Part shown: positions 8,349 through 21,099 of the stretch, piece by piece
Layout: the number at the start of each line of letters is the position of its first letter
Numbering within the stretch: the stretch's first letter is position 1
Source of the DNA: Amblyomma americanum
Lineage: Eukaryota > Arthropoda > Arachnida > Ixodida > Ixodidae
Assembly: GCF_052857255.1 (NCBI RefSeq)
Contig: NC_135498.1
Span: 89,570,257 to 89,634,256, forward strand
Length of the DNA stretch: 64,000 bases
Direction: 5' to 3'
Program-made: the position numbers and the translations under genes
Notes under the pieces: generated by a model
What the model saw: only the letters and a program-made list of their open reading frames with translations
What the model was told of the DNA's origin: nothing
The model's database searches: none

Positions 8349-11300
8349 ATTGCAGATAGAAGCCCTGCTCTTTAACTGCGGCTACACCCACAGGGTAAGC
8401 CCTATCCTTCCCATGCATTCTAGGGCATAATCCTACACATTTTTGTTAGCAATGAATAAGTTTGGCGGCTACCAAAAGGAAAAAAGAGCACTAATATTTG
8501 CTATTTTATTATGACTACACTCGAGGCAACTTTAGTGTTTTCACTTCACAAATCAAAACGCTTCCATGCCAAATTTTGGTGCAGTATATTCACACCTGTT
8601 CATATAAAATAGAGGAAAAATTTTGCTTTTGGTCGATTGTCGCGTTTAATGTTTAATGGTACTATTGTAACAAAAATCTTATTTTGAGATGAGTGGAAAA
8701 TAAAAACGAACTTAATAACTAGTAAGTTTTGCTGTTTGTCAATTTTTCCTGACAACTTCACTCCATATGCCTGGCACAACGCCCATAACCTAGAGGAAAA
8801 TATGCTACACAGGAAGAAGTGAGATAGGGAAAAGATGCAGAAAGGAATGCACTTTAATAAATGCTGCAAAAAAATCCTTTTCCAGATCTCTCGTTTACTG
8901 TGCTCCTCACCCCTTCTCCATTTATCTTTTCAATCCCCGCATCATTCCTCCACAGTGCAGGGCAGCCTGCCGGAACACCCTTCAGGTTTACATCTTTAAC
9001 TCTTTCATTACATGCGCCATCGATTTTTATTTAAATATTTTTCCCTGCCAAGGCCCTTATGCTTTTGTCTCCCGAATCTTCTCCCCAACGCAGCCGCAAG
9101 TAAGCGATTTTCTAACACCGGCTAAAGTCTCTTCATTAAAGAGCCTTTGTATTTATGTACTGCAGGTTTAATATTTGTATACTACTGCCTTTCCTGGATA
9201 CCAGGCTTACGCATCCTTCTCAAGCGCTCTTGGATGGAGGGCATGCTTTCGAGAACAATGGCGTCCCCTGTCGTGACTTAGGTTAACTCTGACCGGAAAA
9301 TGCATTTTGTTTGCGTGCTCTGGCATCAGTGACCAATGTGGGCGCGTTCGTGCAGAAATTGCGAAATAGCGTGAATACATGACAACATGAAGTGACACGC
9401 GCAGAGCCTCTCGGTGTGTGTCACTCCTTGCTGTCGACCCATCTTCGCGCTATTTCGCCCCTTCTCTCAAGTACCAGGTAGCCCAAGTTAGCACTTCAGG
9501 GCACTCCTTACCTTCGGAAATTTCCTAGCCTGGAGCCTTTCTGTGATTAGAGTAGGTCCAGGCTGTTGATCGGACCCCTGTACCGCACAGAAGACCACAT
9601 TTGAGGAACATACCACTTGACCGCTGGCAGCCGACTATACTAAAAAATTGGCAGTGGCCTAACTCTTCTAAACCTAGTTGCAGCGAAAACTTAAACACAC
9701 TTAGCTGCACTCGGTTAGACGATTGAAATACCTGCGTTTGACGGGCACTGCTAGCCGCGCTCTCATCCATGGCGAAACTGCATGCGAGAGCAGCGTCACA
9801 TAATTAAGCGAACGCTAAGCCACGTGCATAATCACACGACCCCATCTGGCGAAGAGCCGTTCATCGTAGCGCGGTCGGAGCAGTGGCGCTGCGGATGCCG
9901 CTGGAGTGATTCACGGGGTCTGACATCACAGCCACATGTCCAGCCTACCTCCAGGTGAAGGACAAATTGCAACACCCGATGACCTTTGCGAAACATGGCT
10001 TAGTGGAGCCCTCACTCTAAAAACGCATAAGCACGTGGGTTTGTGTACGTGGTTACGTCTAGAGACCAACACCGATCTATGATGTAAGCAAGAAGCGGTG
10101 GTGCTTCACTGGCTGTAGCGACAGAGGAAAAAGTATGGAGGTGATAAGTAGGCTTAGCGCCCATAGGAATACATGGAAGCAAAAGTTTTCAAAACAGTTT
10201 TCTTCAGTGCACCTATTATGTCGTCCTTTCGTGAAGAACAACCAAGTAATCATAGAACTCATTCTGAAAGTACGAAACGTTATTTCGAAAGCGATATATT
10301 TTTACAGCTTCACGTTATGTGCACGTGGGAATGATTAGCGGTGATTCACGTGGGGGTGATTCTCGGGAGCATGGCGTATTGAAACAAAATAAGCAAAACT
10401 TTCTCGCAAAATTTTTCTCGTTTCAAAGTGTGCCCACGGAGGTGGCTGTTAACAGATGGTGAGTGCTGTGAAGAAGTTGAATGTGAGAAAGTGCAGTACA
10501 TCATTTCGGAGGCACCGTTTAAAAGTGCCAGATGTATCAGTAATGGTGACATATCAATTTCAGATGTCGCAGTTAAGCGAACAAATTTTCTTCATTTCCG
10601 CAAATTTCCTCCATGCTTGGTGCGTTATCATAGCGCCGTCATGCTGAACACACTAAAACCTCCCTCGCAATGTGCGGTGCTGGCCCAGCAAATGGTACAG
10701 TTGGCGAACGGCACACAGCTTTAGCACTTCCGCACGTAAGGAAGTGCACCTCATAATTTTTATTGGTGACTATGCCAATATACTCAGTCATCAACCATCA
10801 ATCGATTGATGATTTATCTATAAACAGACTCTGTTATAAAGGCACTCTGTGATAAAGATCGATAAAGACACCTTGAAAAAAAAACTTATCCGGGCAACTC
10901 ATTTTACATGAACCTCCTGCTTGGGCCAAGCAGTGGCCTGCAGTATTCTGAAATAAATAAACTTATAAAACGGTACCAATGTTTACGTGTATATAGGAGG
11001 CAAATGTTATTGAACAAAAACTTTTATCCGGGCATCTCATTCTGCATGAACAGTATCAATATTTACGTGCATGCAGGAAGCAGATGTTATTGGACAAAAA
11101 AAATATTCCATGACTTGGCCTCTACTGTGTTCGGCTTCCTCATTGAGGAGTGTGTGCACTAAAATCTCGTGCTATCAGATACGGTCTAAATTGTGAGTTT
11201 TAGATAAAATGCGAGATAAACACAGCGTCCTGTCGTGGTCTTGCATCTTAGAAGTATTCAGTAGGCTGCCGGGGTTCAATGGGTTCATTGGCGTTGGCAA

Positions 11301-12204
11301 CGTTATAGACGCCAATGATTTTGAGGAAAGGAAAGGTGCATAACTGGCTCCCGGGTCATTGGGCAGCTCAGTCGCGCTCGCAGGCAGTGATGCACGCCGG
11401 CCGATCCACATTTCGCGGAATATTTAGTGCTTACCAATGCTAACCCACTAACACTTTCCAAGCTGAGCAACGCTCGCTGAGACTGTTTTCAGTCCTCTGA
11501 CCCTCTGTGTCATTAATACGCGGTATTCAATCCAGATAAGACAATTTGAGTTTGTCCTTAGTGTCCAAAAACAAAAAGTCTGCAAAGCATAAGTTGACTG
11601 AAAATCGTTGCTGTTTTCGCGCCCATTGGGGAACGAATTTAGCATAGGATTCTGCTTGAGCAAATCACATAGAAATTTAAACACTTACTTAGCTGCAGCT
11701 GGAAAGAGGGCTCAGGCACGCGCAGTGTTTCCGGCACGCACCTCTAGTTCAGGTCGAATAAGCCGACAAAAGCATAATTGTTCCTGGATGCCGCATTCGA
11801 ATAGCAGACGCTGCAATTGAAAAACGAGTATAACTTAAACTCGTGCGAAGGGACCCGACCAAACAGTAAGTGATTCTCCAGTTTATATTTCGTTTCTTCA
11901 AATATTGGGCCCGGAAAGGCAAGGTGCTGCCATTTTATTTATTCCGGCGAGAAGAGTGGGATTAATTCACTGAATTTTTGCTGTTAGTGTAGTGTCGCAT
12001 TTCTGTGATTTCGTATCGCCGGGTGAATTCACGGCAACTCCCGGATTACGCGAGAGCGTACACAGCTCGTTCAATCGAAAAGCCGGCGGTGTAGAAGTAA
12101 TAGTAGTGATGGATGATTTATTGGCGTGTGGTAGGAGATGACCAGTAATGAAATAAATTTATTAATTGAATATTTAGTTAAAATTCGGAAAAACGGTGTT
12201 TTAA
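8349..12204. other. Spacer, no recognised gene
   Basis: Both strands are broken by stops every few tens of codons. Nothing recognised except a patch at 11,318-11,350 (GAGGAAAGGAAAGGTGCATA) that recurs in inverse orientation at 16,050-16,075 and so belongs to some dispersed repeat. Open frames such as 10,428-10,724 are not preserved in copy B (58,6xx) because of indels and stops, which argues against coding. Confidence 0.55.
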
Positions 12205-12211
12205 AGGTGTC

Positions 12212-12430
12212 CTGCCGTCGTGGCTCAGTGGTTAGGGCGCCCGGCTACTGAGCTGGAGTACACGGGCTCGAACCCGACCGCGGCGGCTACACCCACGGCA
12301 ACTATTTCTTTCTTCTCTCAGCCTCTCCCTTATCCTTGCCCTTACAGCGCGGTTGGGGTGTCCACCAAAATACGAGAGACAGATGCTGCCCATTTCCGTT
12401 CCCCAAAACGAATTTTCATTTTCATTTCAG
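12212..12430 (+). mobile_element. tRNA-derived SINE, short variant lacking the central core
   Basis: The head CGTCGTGGCTCAGTGGTTAG and B-box GGCTCGAACCC go directly to the 3' module (TCTCCCTTATCC, GCGCGGTTGGGGTGTCC, ACGAGAGACAGATGCTGCCC), skipping the CAGTGCACGTTAAAG core. The 3' module matches the SINE at 37,188, not the GTTAAACCCCC end of the copies at 4,297 and 5,192. A 7-bp direct repeat AGGTGTC lies at 12,205-12,211 and 12,431-12,437. Also present in copy B. Confidence 0.87.
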
Positions 12431-12437
12431 AGGTGTC

Positions 12438-15400
12438 AAAATGCTTACAACGAAAAGTAAATTCTTGGTGAGGCTAGTTAAGAACATTTAGGGCGAATAA
12501 ATTTTCAATCAAATGAAACAATTGATAAAAACAAAATCGCTTTCAATTGTGTGAAACTGCTCAGAACGGTAAGCGAATGTTTGGTGATACTAAGTATCGG
12601 CGTATGTCGCCGTGCTAATCAAATAATCTGGTAAATAAAGAGTCGCATCATCATCAGATGACGCATTAAACGGCGTACGCTATGGCGTCAACTCATAGGC
12701 ACAGCATAGGAGTCCAACGTTGCTTTCCTGTACGCTAATTATCAATAAACCGTGAAGAATGCAGCTTCTCGAAGAAATCCGGATAATCGCGGATCGGGGC
12801 GGGTTGCCACATCCAAGTGGCTGATGCTGCTAAATACCAGGCATAACAACATAACTGTGCGAGCACCTCGCGAAATTTTCACAGAATATAAAAGCGTACT
12901 TGAGACTTTCAGGCTGAACACTGTCGTAATTTCATATCCTTTTGATTAGCTAGGCCCCGAATAGTGGGTTGGTGCAGTTTTAAGCAAATGTTTTTTTAGT
13001 TTATTATTTGAGCTAGCTGATAATGTCACTAACGTCAGATGGAGTAAAACCCTCCCTGGGTCTCGACGCAAGTAGTCATGGACTGGCCAATTGCAGAAAA
13101 TCGCAACGCTCAGACAACAGTAACATTTACACGCGGTGTTCCGCCTTACCATACAGATTCTTTTATGTTGCTCATACATCAGAGGACCGCTCGGTTGAAC
13201 TGTTGTAGAAAAGCATTCCATAGCATCCTAAATTAAGCTTCTGTTTTCTAGTCAGGCTATCTTATTTTATACTTATACTTCCTGTTCCGGATGGCAGGTG
13301 GTAAGTACGATCACGTACGTGTGAAGCGTGCGCTTTTAAACCTGTAGGGGCAGCAGTATTTGTCCAAGTTGAACTTCCACTGTGATAGTCATATCAGTCA
13401 GGTCTGGTGCGAGGATGTAAACACCTATAATTGAAAGGAATTGGGAGCTGAAAGATGGTAGTCGGGAAAACCAGGGCACTAGCAAGCCGCAGAATTCATT
13501 TCTACATTTAAGAAAAATTAGGGGAGATAAATTAGACTGATGCAGAAATATTGATTTATATAAGAATCTATTCAAATTATGATTCTATTTCAATACTGAG
13601 TCCACTGTCTTTCACTCCACAGCCTGATTGTATTCTAGTTAACACTACGCAAAATCCGTCACGTGGTTGGCCCGTCTTGCGCGAGATCCCAACACTCGTT
13701 CTTGGATTTTTCAACAGTTTAAAACAGGGTTTTCAAACAATTTAGGACGCCTGGACGAAGTAAACTACAAAGAAGGGGGGGTGCTAAACTGGAATGGAGG
13801 GGGGGTGCTAAAGGCTTTCAAGCATGCCAAACATGAGCAGGCATGTGATAACGCCTACAAAGCTTGAATTACGCGTGATATTTAAGTGTGAAAGTGCACC
13901 ACGCCTAAAACAAGGGCGCACAAAAATTGCCATCAATCATGCTTGACAAGCGTAAGCAACGCGCCGCTCACTCATTCATAGGAAGCGCGATTTTTAAGCG
14001 TTAAGGCGGACCACGCTTAGAATAACTGAGAAAAAAATCGCCGCTAACTCTTCGAAATTTTAGCGAATAGGTCAAACCAAGCATGGGGGACAGAGAAATA
14101 GTGACACGGTTCGGAGGCTAAACGGGGCAGACGTGAAGAAGTCGTTATGTTAACGGATTTCCAGGCGCAAAAACGTGGTAGAGCATCCACTATGATGCAT
14201 TCATGTCTTACGCCTCTCACTAAAAAACCACGTAAGTGTACAACCCTTTATTAAATCCTACGCTCCTTCGGTAACATACATAGTTGGGAAATAAGATTTC
14301 CACGAACAACACTTGAGCCACAAGTTGTCAGCTTAAAAACTAAGCCAATGAAGTTGGGCCTCATAATTCGTACATTAAGTTTGTGCACTACTTCGAAGAG
14401 CCAGTGATATGGAGGACGTTATAAGGTTATCACAATATCACTTTTCGTGTGCAGGAATGACTGACACAGCAGTCTATGATGTCTGTTGTAATGAAAGTCT
14501 GAGAAATAAGTAACAGTCTTTCGTTCTACAATACGAATCAAAAACGCTCCCTCCAGCGTCAATTGGCCGTTGTCGAGATCGAGCAGCAACGGCTAAGGCG
14601 GTGAACACCATGAAAGCGAGCAGCGAGTTGGAATACCGGGTTAAGGGAATTTAACAAAAGGAGTATTGCTTGCAACTGCTAGCATCAGTACAAGAGGGTT
14701 TAAAATCAACAGATGATACTCATAGCGTTAGCGATGTTTCTTAGATCTATGATTACTGGCACATCGAACAATACCACAGAAAATGGGGCATTTTGCATAA
14801 ACTCTTGACCTTTTGTCGAAACAAAAGAGAGAAGAAAAAGCCTAAGCGTACTGTAATTCTTTGAACCTGGATGTGTTGCGAAGGCCACGCGGAGTGTGAG
14901 GTACAATTGGTGGTGCGTGCCTTGGACGGACGGCCACTCTGAGGGCGCGATTGAAGGCCTCTGTCAGCAGCCGAGACTCTGGGTGAAAAAAAGAGAAAGG
15001 ATTTTCATAATCTTTTCATGGATGCAGCCGTAGCGCAGTGACAAAGAGACTCGTTGATTTGAGTGCAACCGTTACTTGACGTTCATAGATAGCGGTAATC
15101 CGAGTCGGTCCCAGTATCTTTGCGCTACGTTCGCCGGTCGTCCCTGGTAATCTACTGAACTCCTGTTTGCCGGACAACGGGACAGTCTCGATCGTGCCAC
15201 TTTGGCAGAATTTCGGGCAGTTATCTTCCGCGTGCGCACCGTAGGGCCGCTCTAGCAGGACACACCGAGAAAACTATGAGACCACGCAAGCAGCGAACTC
15301 ATCCTGGGCCCGCCTGCACGAAGAAAATCAGATGGTATAATTTCCAGTCTACTCCTATTCGCAGCCTAGACCCTTTTAGGAATGAACCAGCATAGGAACG

Positions 15401-15486
15401 GAGGGACGCATAGCACAACCTTGCTCTCAGGGAAAAAATATAACCCTGGCTGGGAAACTGTAGATTTTAGTAAGTATTTGTGCTCA
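12438..15486. other. Spacer, no recognised gene
   Basis: A further copy of the TGCCACATCCAA motif lies at 12,805-12,830. G-runs at 13,777-13,812 are annotated separately. The remainder shows no coding region, RNA gene or element that I recognise. Confidence 0.5.
13773..13812 (+). repeat. Two-copy G-rich minisatellite
   Basis: The block GGGGGGGTGCTAAA occurs twice 24 bp apart (near 13,777 and 13,801), with a short ACTGGAATGGA spacer. The G7 runs could form a G-quadruplex half. Conserved in copy B at about 61,985-62,020. Confidence 0.6.
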
Positions 15487-16060
15487 GGTGGTGGTGGTGA
15501 AAGCATTTATTTGAATATTACAGAGAGGTTGTGTGGGGAGCACTCCCTAGTGGGCCGGTCCCCTTACAGTACTAGGTAGAGTGTTTTATTCAGGGACCCC
15601 ATTGGTCTGGGCCGCCACTCGAGCTCTCTGAACTAGGGCTTGTTGGGCCGGTAGGTCCATGCAGCTGAGCAGGGCCGCCTCCCAGTCCTCTCGAGTAGGG
15701 GAAGGGGTTAGGGGCGGAAGAGTATTGTGTTGGCATGCCCAGACCATGTGGAACGTGTCAGTCGCCTCCCCACAGAAAGAGCAGAGGCCAGAGAAAGAAG
15801 TGTCGAAATGTTTGAGCACTGCCGGGTACAGTAGAGTGTTAAAAGTCTAAGGAGTATTATCTCGTCCGCTTTCCCTAGCCCCTTGAGAGGAGCCGGGTAC
15901 TGACGGTGCGAGTAGCGGTAATAAGCGGAGATATCTTTGAAAGTTAACAGAGGATACGAGTCCTGGTCCAGATCAGGAGGGCCTACGTCGGGGGCCCGGC
16001 TAACATAGAGGTAGTGGTGGTGCCCAATTACAAGCTGGGCCGCTTATGCGCCTTTCCTTT
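15487..16060 (-). mobile_element. LINE 3' fragment (minus strand)
   Basis: On the minus strand the fragment ends with a (CAC)n-type tail, seen on the plus strand as GGTGGTGGTGG at 15,487-15,498. Upstream of the tail lies the end of a LINE open reading frame. The boundary on the far side is uncertain; similarity to LINE C-termini fades near 16,020-16,060. In copy B the same element begins at 63,695 and runs off the window, so it predates the duplication. Confidence 0.8.
15586..16020 (-). pseudogene. LINE ORF2 C-terminus with zinc knuckle, frameshifted
   Basis: The terminal 77 codons (15,819-15,586) contain a CCHC knuckle, CSFCGEATDTFHMVWAC, and the typical short tail after it. Upstream, at about 15,850-16,020, a second frame continues with a Tyr/Arg-rich stretch (AYYRYSHRQYPAPL) as expected just before the knuckle in tick LINEs. 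The join needs a one-base shift near 15,845. RNase H and RT are missing. This is a decayed 5'-truncated copy from a family different from the 7,371 insertion. Confidence 0.8.
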
Positions 16061-19000
16061 CCTCAACGCCGAGGTAGGGGTCAAATGTTTTCTGAGGAAG
16101 CTGTATAGCTTTCCTTTGTAGCTGTATGGCGGCGCTTCGGCGGATGCCAATGAGTAATTACTCCCTTATTAAGAACAGACTGTAGGCTAACACGGGTAAA
16201 GAAATGAGATACTGGTTACGACATACAAATGCAGGAAGCCAACATTCAGCGGTACCTGGGAAAGCATAGAGGATTGTGAAACGGACACTGAGGACAACTG
16301 TATCAATTTTTCGTAAGCAAAATCCAACAGCCCATAGCTGCGAAGCAGTAATACATAACTCAGCTGACCGCCTATTGCATCACCAAGCATAGGTTTTTTA
16401 TGGCTTCCAACATTCAGGTTACATTTTCTCAGTCTTCTTCGTGCGATTAAAGTGCACGAGGTGTTGTAAAACAATACTTATATACTTCAAAATCCACACG
16501 CTTAACCCTCATGGAGGCTTGACAGCCTCAGAGATTCGTATTTTTTTCTATCTACTTCGTCATCGCCCTTGTACTTGAGTGATTGGTTTACGGCGGCGAT
16601 ACCTGCATTTCAATTCTTGATATTTTTTACTAGAGTGGTTTTTTGTGACTTGGAGCCCGCATTCCATCGATAAAAGTCAACTTCCGTTTCTCCTCGGTGG
16701 CCCTTGAACTCTGGTAATTATAATGCAGTCATTTTAGATATGAAATATAAATGATTTATAAGCTGAAGATAAACAACCACATTCCACTGGCAAGATTCGA
16801 AACCATGACCATTGAATCTTGGTAGAATTCAGAGCCATGACCACAGAATCGCGAATCCGGTGCTGTACCGTCTGAGGTACGGCAATCGCAACTCATTTTT
16901 TCGCTTTCGGGGGTATTTATGTTCCCTGTAACCTTCCTTTGAAGTTCATCAGCGCTACCTTAGTCCCATCCATATCGGTGGACGTAATAAGTCCTGCGAT
17001 ATCCCGTTTGTCACGTGGAACTGGAATGACCAGTAAGGAAGCAAGCTGCGCCAGAACCATGTTATGTTACTTATGGCATGAAGACTGCTAGAAGAGAGGC
17101 CCGCGTTACGCAATTGAGCACACTAAAGTAAGGTAGTTGGCTTCCTGCATAATGAGGCAACAGTCCGTGAAACGAAAGAAAGCAAAATAGAATGTTAGCT
17201 CTGTTAATATTTTGCATTTATTAAGAAAAGAATGATGAAAGAAATCATTTCCTGCCTCAGATTGGGAACTAGACAGCATAATTTGCTTCGTCCAAGCAAA
17301 CCCAGGTCTCATCATTCGGCCCTTAAAAATCTGATCGCACCAGAACTTAGTCCAGCTGCAAAATACTGAACCCCTGTGACCTCGAGTAGGCCGCGATCAC
17401 AGGGCTAGTAGACAGTGGAAGCCGTAGGAGCCCTGAGCAGTTAATCATAATTTTGTAACTGATGCGATAGTCGGCCTCCTAATACCGCCACCTAGGCTAT
17501 ATCAATCGAAGCGTCTCGTCCTGGAACCTGAAATCTTTAGCCGAAATTTGCCATTAATAATCGCAAATGGAAGCGCGTTAAGGAAGAATCCGGGGTGTGC
17601 AAGACACATAGGCAGGGGTGGATCGAGTACAATTATGTAAAGAATGAAGTGTAGAAATGCGTGATCTATAACGGTTAAGAAAAAGCTACTGCAATCGAAC
17701 TAGAGAAAGTGCGCAATTAATTCCACGGCTGCGGAAACAGTGAAATGAATGGCACGATAATAGTGAACACGAGAAACTCACAATAGACTGAATACTGGAA
17801 GGCGTCTAACGCTGGCAACATAACTCTGGCAATTTAAACGGACGGTCTGTACTGATGTAATAAAACAGAACCCTGTTTTTAGATTCTGCGAGAACATAAG
17901 AAATGCATGCACATTACCTTAGCATCAACGCAAGTCTCAAGGCGAAATGCGCAGCACGACGCTACGTTCTACTGTACCTATTTCAACAAGAATTGAAGCA
18001 GATGAACCTTGAAATAATCCATTCGCTCCCTGTGGTCCCTGATTATTATGTGATAAACCTTTTCATTCCATGCCTCACATTCAGTTATGCTTAAAATGGC
18101 ACAGATGTTACCAAATAACAGGAGAGTGACAAACCAGTGACGTATCCGGGTGGGTGTTGCCCTGGTACCGCATCCAATAAGTGCCGGTGCTTGCACTGCT
18201 GGTCAGATGCTCTCCTGCGCCATCACTGCAAGAATACGGACGAACTTGCTTTCTATGTTAAAAGAAAGGGTGATGCCGGGGTCTGCACGACATATAAGCT
18301 ATAGCATTAGCTGAAAACTCAATGGACAGCACAACATCGCGAATTTGGCCTTCAAATTAGTCGAGAAAATGTTCGAATGAACCAAATGTTGATTTATCAA
18401 GTGGTTAGCATAGTGAAAAAATTATGGATTATGGGGTGAGAAGCTGGCTGATGATAGTCATGTGCTGGTGCGAGAAAAATTGCGCAGCGAGTCCTACAGT
18501 GTGCTACTTAACAAACGTCTGACGCCATAGAATTTGAAAGTAACCCCAAGCAGTCAAAATTATCTCGATTTTCACATTAATAGGGGCCGAATAACCAAGT
18601 TTTACATTAGTGCAGTTCCTGCGGCCCAAAGAAAATGTCATATTTGAAATCTGCGCTTTTAGCATCTGTTGCAAAACTCTCTTGCTCAATTCTCTCTAAA
18701 GGGGAAATGACATCGTCTACTAGCGTTTCGCTCGGCGCCCGAAGGAGTGGGCGACCAAAGGCGTGAGCGCATGCGCGCTGGGGTCTTCAGACAGAGGGTG
18801 TGGAGATCGCTGACAAAGCCCCTAATTATCTCTTGTCCATAGCAAACCGCCCTGACCAGCGGCGAGTGGAACCTACTGCACTGGCAAAGGGAGCAATAAG
18901 CACGGGTAGCAAAGGTGCGGTTCTGCTGTCACAGCGGCGGGAATAAATCCCAAATTTCGCTTTCAATGCGGGGTCATTGGTCCCTACCAATCCCCACATA

Positions 19001-21099
19001 TGAGGTATTTCCGGCGCCGACGCTGAGACCTGCCCTCGCCAGATATCTGTGTCTCTCTGCGTCACCTTGCTCCAATCGCTAAAATTTCGCCTGCTGCGAC
19101 ACACCAGTGACCGAGATGCCGAAGCTATGCCGAAAAAAAGCTGCGTTGTGGTTGCGCCTTAATCGTTCAGGAACGAAGGCCCAAGCAGTGACAAAGAACA
19201 GTGCTTGGCAACAGCCATTTTCTTGCGATACAAAAACGCAGTTTTGCCTAGCCACTCTTGGCAGTGCGAACATATTCTTGACCAGAATTCCAACATTAAT
19301 GTCATGATTCACGGCCAAGCTCGCATATGCAGAGATAATATGAGATGTGAGAGAGCGCTTGGTTCAAAATTTGCGAAAAACCCAGCACAACTCTGCCTTT
19401 TTACCGCAGGCCCAATGCTGTTATTACCATTCCTCTCCGAAGCGTTAAACTTTATGGCAAAAAGCCATCTCCGAATAAGTGACAAAGGCGGTTTAAGGTG
19501 CGCCGCATCGAAAAAAGTCCTTCCCGTCTTTTCTACTCATCACTAATGCCAGTAGTTACTCGAAGTTGCGATGTGGATTGTATTTTTACTTTGGATGCGT
19601 TTGTGTGTGGGGGGCTTTATAACGCGTAAGGAGCTGAGGCTATCACGCACAAAACAGGGTGGTAACATCTCACGGTTGTGCTGGCAGACAACAAGTTCCT
19701 GAACAAAATTATTACTTTCTGATGACATTTCCTTTTCTAGGCATGTTAACTACCCGTCTACTACTGCATTTGCTTCTAAGAGCGGGCTGGGGTGCTTCAT
19801 GATTGACAGAAAAAGAGATACACATGTGCACCTACGTCGACTTTTTTTGCTAGTGCGTGTGAGCTCCAACAAGTGTAGTCAAGCAACACAGACTACTTCC
19901 GCAGTCTAGGATACCAAGAACAATGCCGTTCAGCCGAGCTCTGTGCGTCTTTTAAGTGCATTTACGAACATCAGGAATGCCCAACATCTCCCTTTTTCCA
20001 TCGTCTCCATTCTTCTGCCCCGGAAATACGAAAGGAAAAATAAACGTGCTGGAACCTTACGCCTAAAAGAAAACACACGAGGAACCGAAAAAGAGAGAAG
20101 GCCGAAAGTCATCCACGTACCTGCTCAGATGAGGCTGACGGCAGACAGTCGCAGCCCTGCAGAGGACATGATATGGTCAGCCAGGATTCATGATTATGTA
20201 CTGTTCGAGAATTACGGGCTAAAAAAAGTCTTGCTGATGACGTCGTTAATATTGAACTATTGCTGTACTACTTCCCGACGCTGCGGCTCCTGCTTGTATA
20301 GTACTTTTCCTGTAGTTGGAGTCCTGTAACATTTCTTTGGAATTTTAGGTCACTGAAAAGCTTTGTACTTCCATTCTATTTTTGGCTGCGGAGTAATTGA
20401 AACACTATCTGTTCTCCTGCATTTTCATTGTATCTGGTATTCCTCCCTTACTGTGTGCCTGCATTACCGGATAACAGTTTCTGCGTGTCAACGCGCCGCT
20501 TTTTTGTACAACGTGTTCTTGTAGGTTTATAGAGGTAGTTCGCCTAAATGTTTGTGATTTGAGCGAATCCACGGCAACTTTCTCATTTCAGCGCAATATT
20601 TGTTAAAAATGGGGGAGAAGTTGACAGCGCATATTCCCATTTTTCTTTAAGCTTTTGGTTTAGTAAATTCTCCTTGATAATAAAAAAATTTGGAGCTTAT
20701 AAGTGTTCCCCCTACCTTTTCGAAAACTGGCTGCTTGTTTCTGATCTAAAAGGGTGTTTACGAGAGTTGAGATACGGGCTAGTTGGCTGATCATATTTTA
20801 TGAAACAAAGCAAGGAACAAGGACGTACACAGATGGATATTTCGGATAGAAGTATGGGTTGGGTTTCAAGACGTTATCTATCATCAGGTTACAAGAAGAT
20901 TCAACGCGATAGCAAAAATGAATTTATTAGGAGGTAGGCAAAAACGTAACTGTTTCAATCTCGGTGGCCGCTTGTGATGCTCCTTGCAGGTTGGGGTAAG
21001 GGTGAGTGATAAGAAACAGATGGAAGAGCGTCACACGTTATGTATAACAGTTCTAGAAATTAGCCGCACAGTGCTTGCGGATATTATCACGGTCATCTC
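16061..21099. other. Five-kilobase spacer, no recognised gene
   Basis: AT-rich, stop-dense sequence. A degenerate tRNA-like patch may lie at 16,790-16,895 (minus strand GTTTCGAATCT), too decayed to call a gene. Positions 18,620-18,720 and 19,120-19,260 are weakly similar to 880-1,000 and 1,340-1,480 in the same order, suggesting an ancient duplication. Around 19,600-19,660 a weak SINE-tail-like match was seen. The frame at 19,943-20,329 (128 codons) has no recognisable domain. Confidence 0.45.

Larger units (their letters stand above)
1..15792 (+). repeat. Large direct duplication, copy A (continues left of the window or starts at its edge)
   Basis: Position 1 onward re-appears at 49,194 in the same orientation. 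The offset is +49,193 up to about 6,790, +49,192 to 7,370, +48,214 just after 8,348, and +48,204 to +48,208 farther right because of small indels. Up to about 7,080 the copies are nearly identical. I saw an A/G change near 609, a change near 1,109 and a one-base difference in the poly-A run at 6,784-6,795. From 7,081 substitutions and indels are frequent, locally several per 60 bases around 10,400-10,500. Copy A carries a 978-bp LINE insertion that copy B lacks. The right edge is not reached in copy B because the window ends. It could be a true segmental duplication or two haplotypes left in one assembly. Confidence 0.97.

Noticed and set aside
10428..10724. 98-codon plus-strand frame with GTGAGT nearby
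   Set aside because: Copy B carries frame-disrupting changes in the same stretch, and the divergence there is among the highest in the duplication.
19600..19660. Possible minus-strand SINE tail
   Set aside because: Only a short match (GGCTTTATAACG, GAGCTGAGGCTATCACGC) and no head, core or target site could be found.
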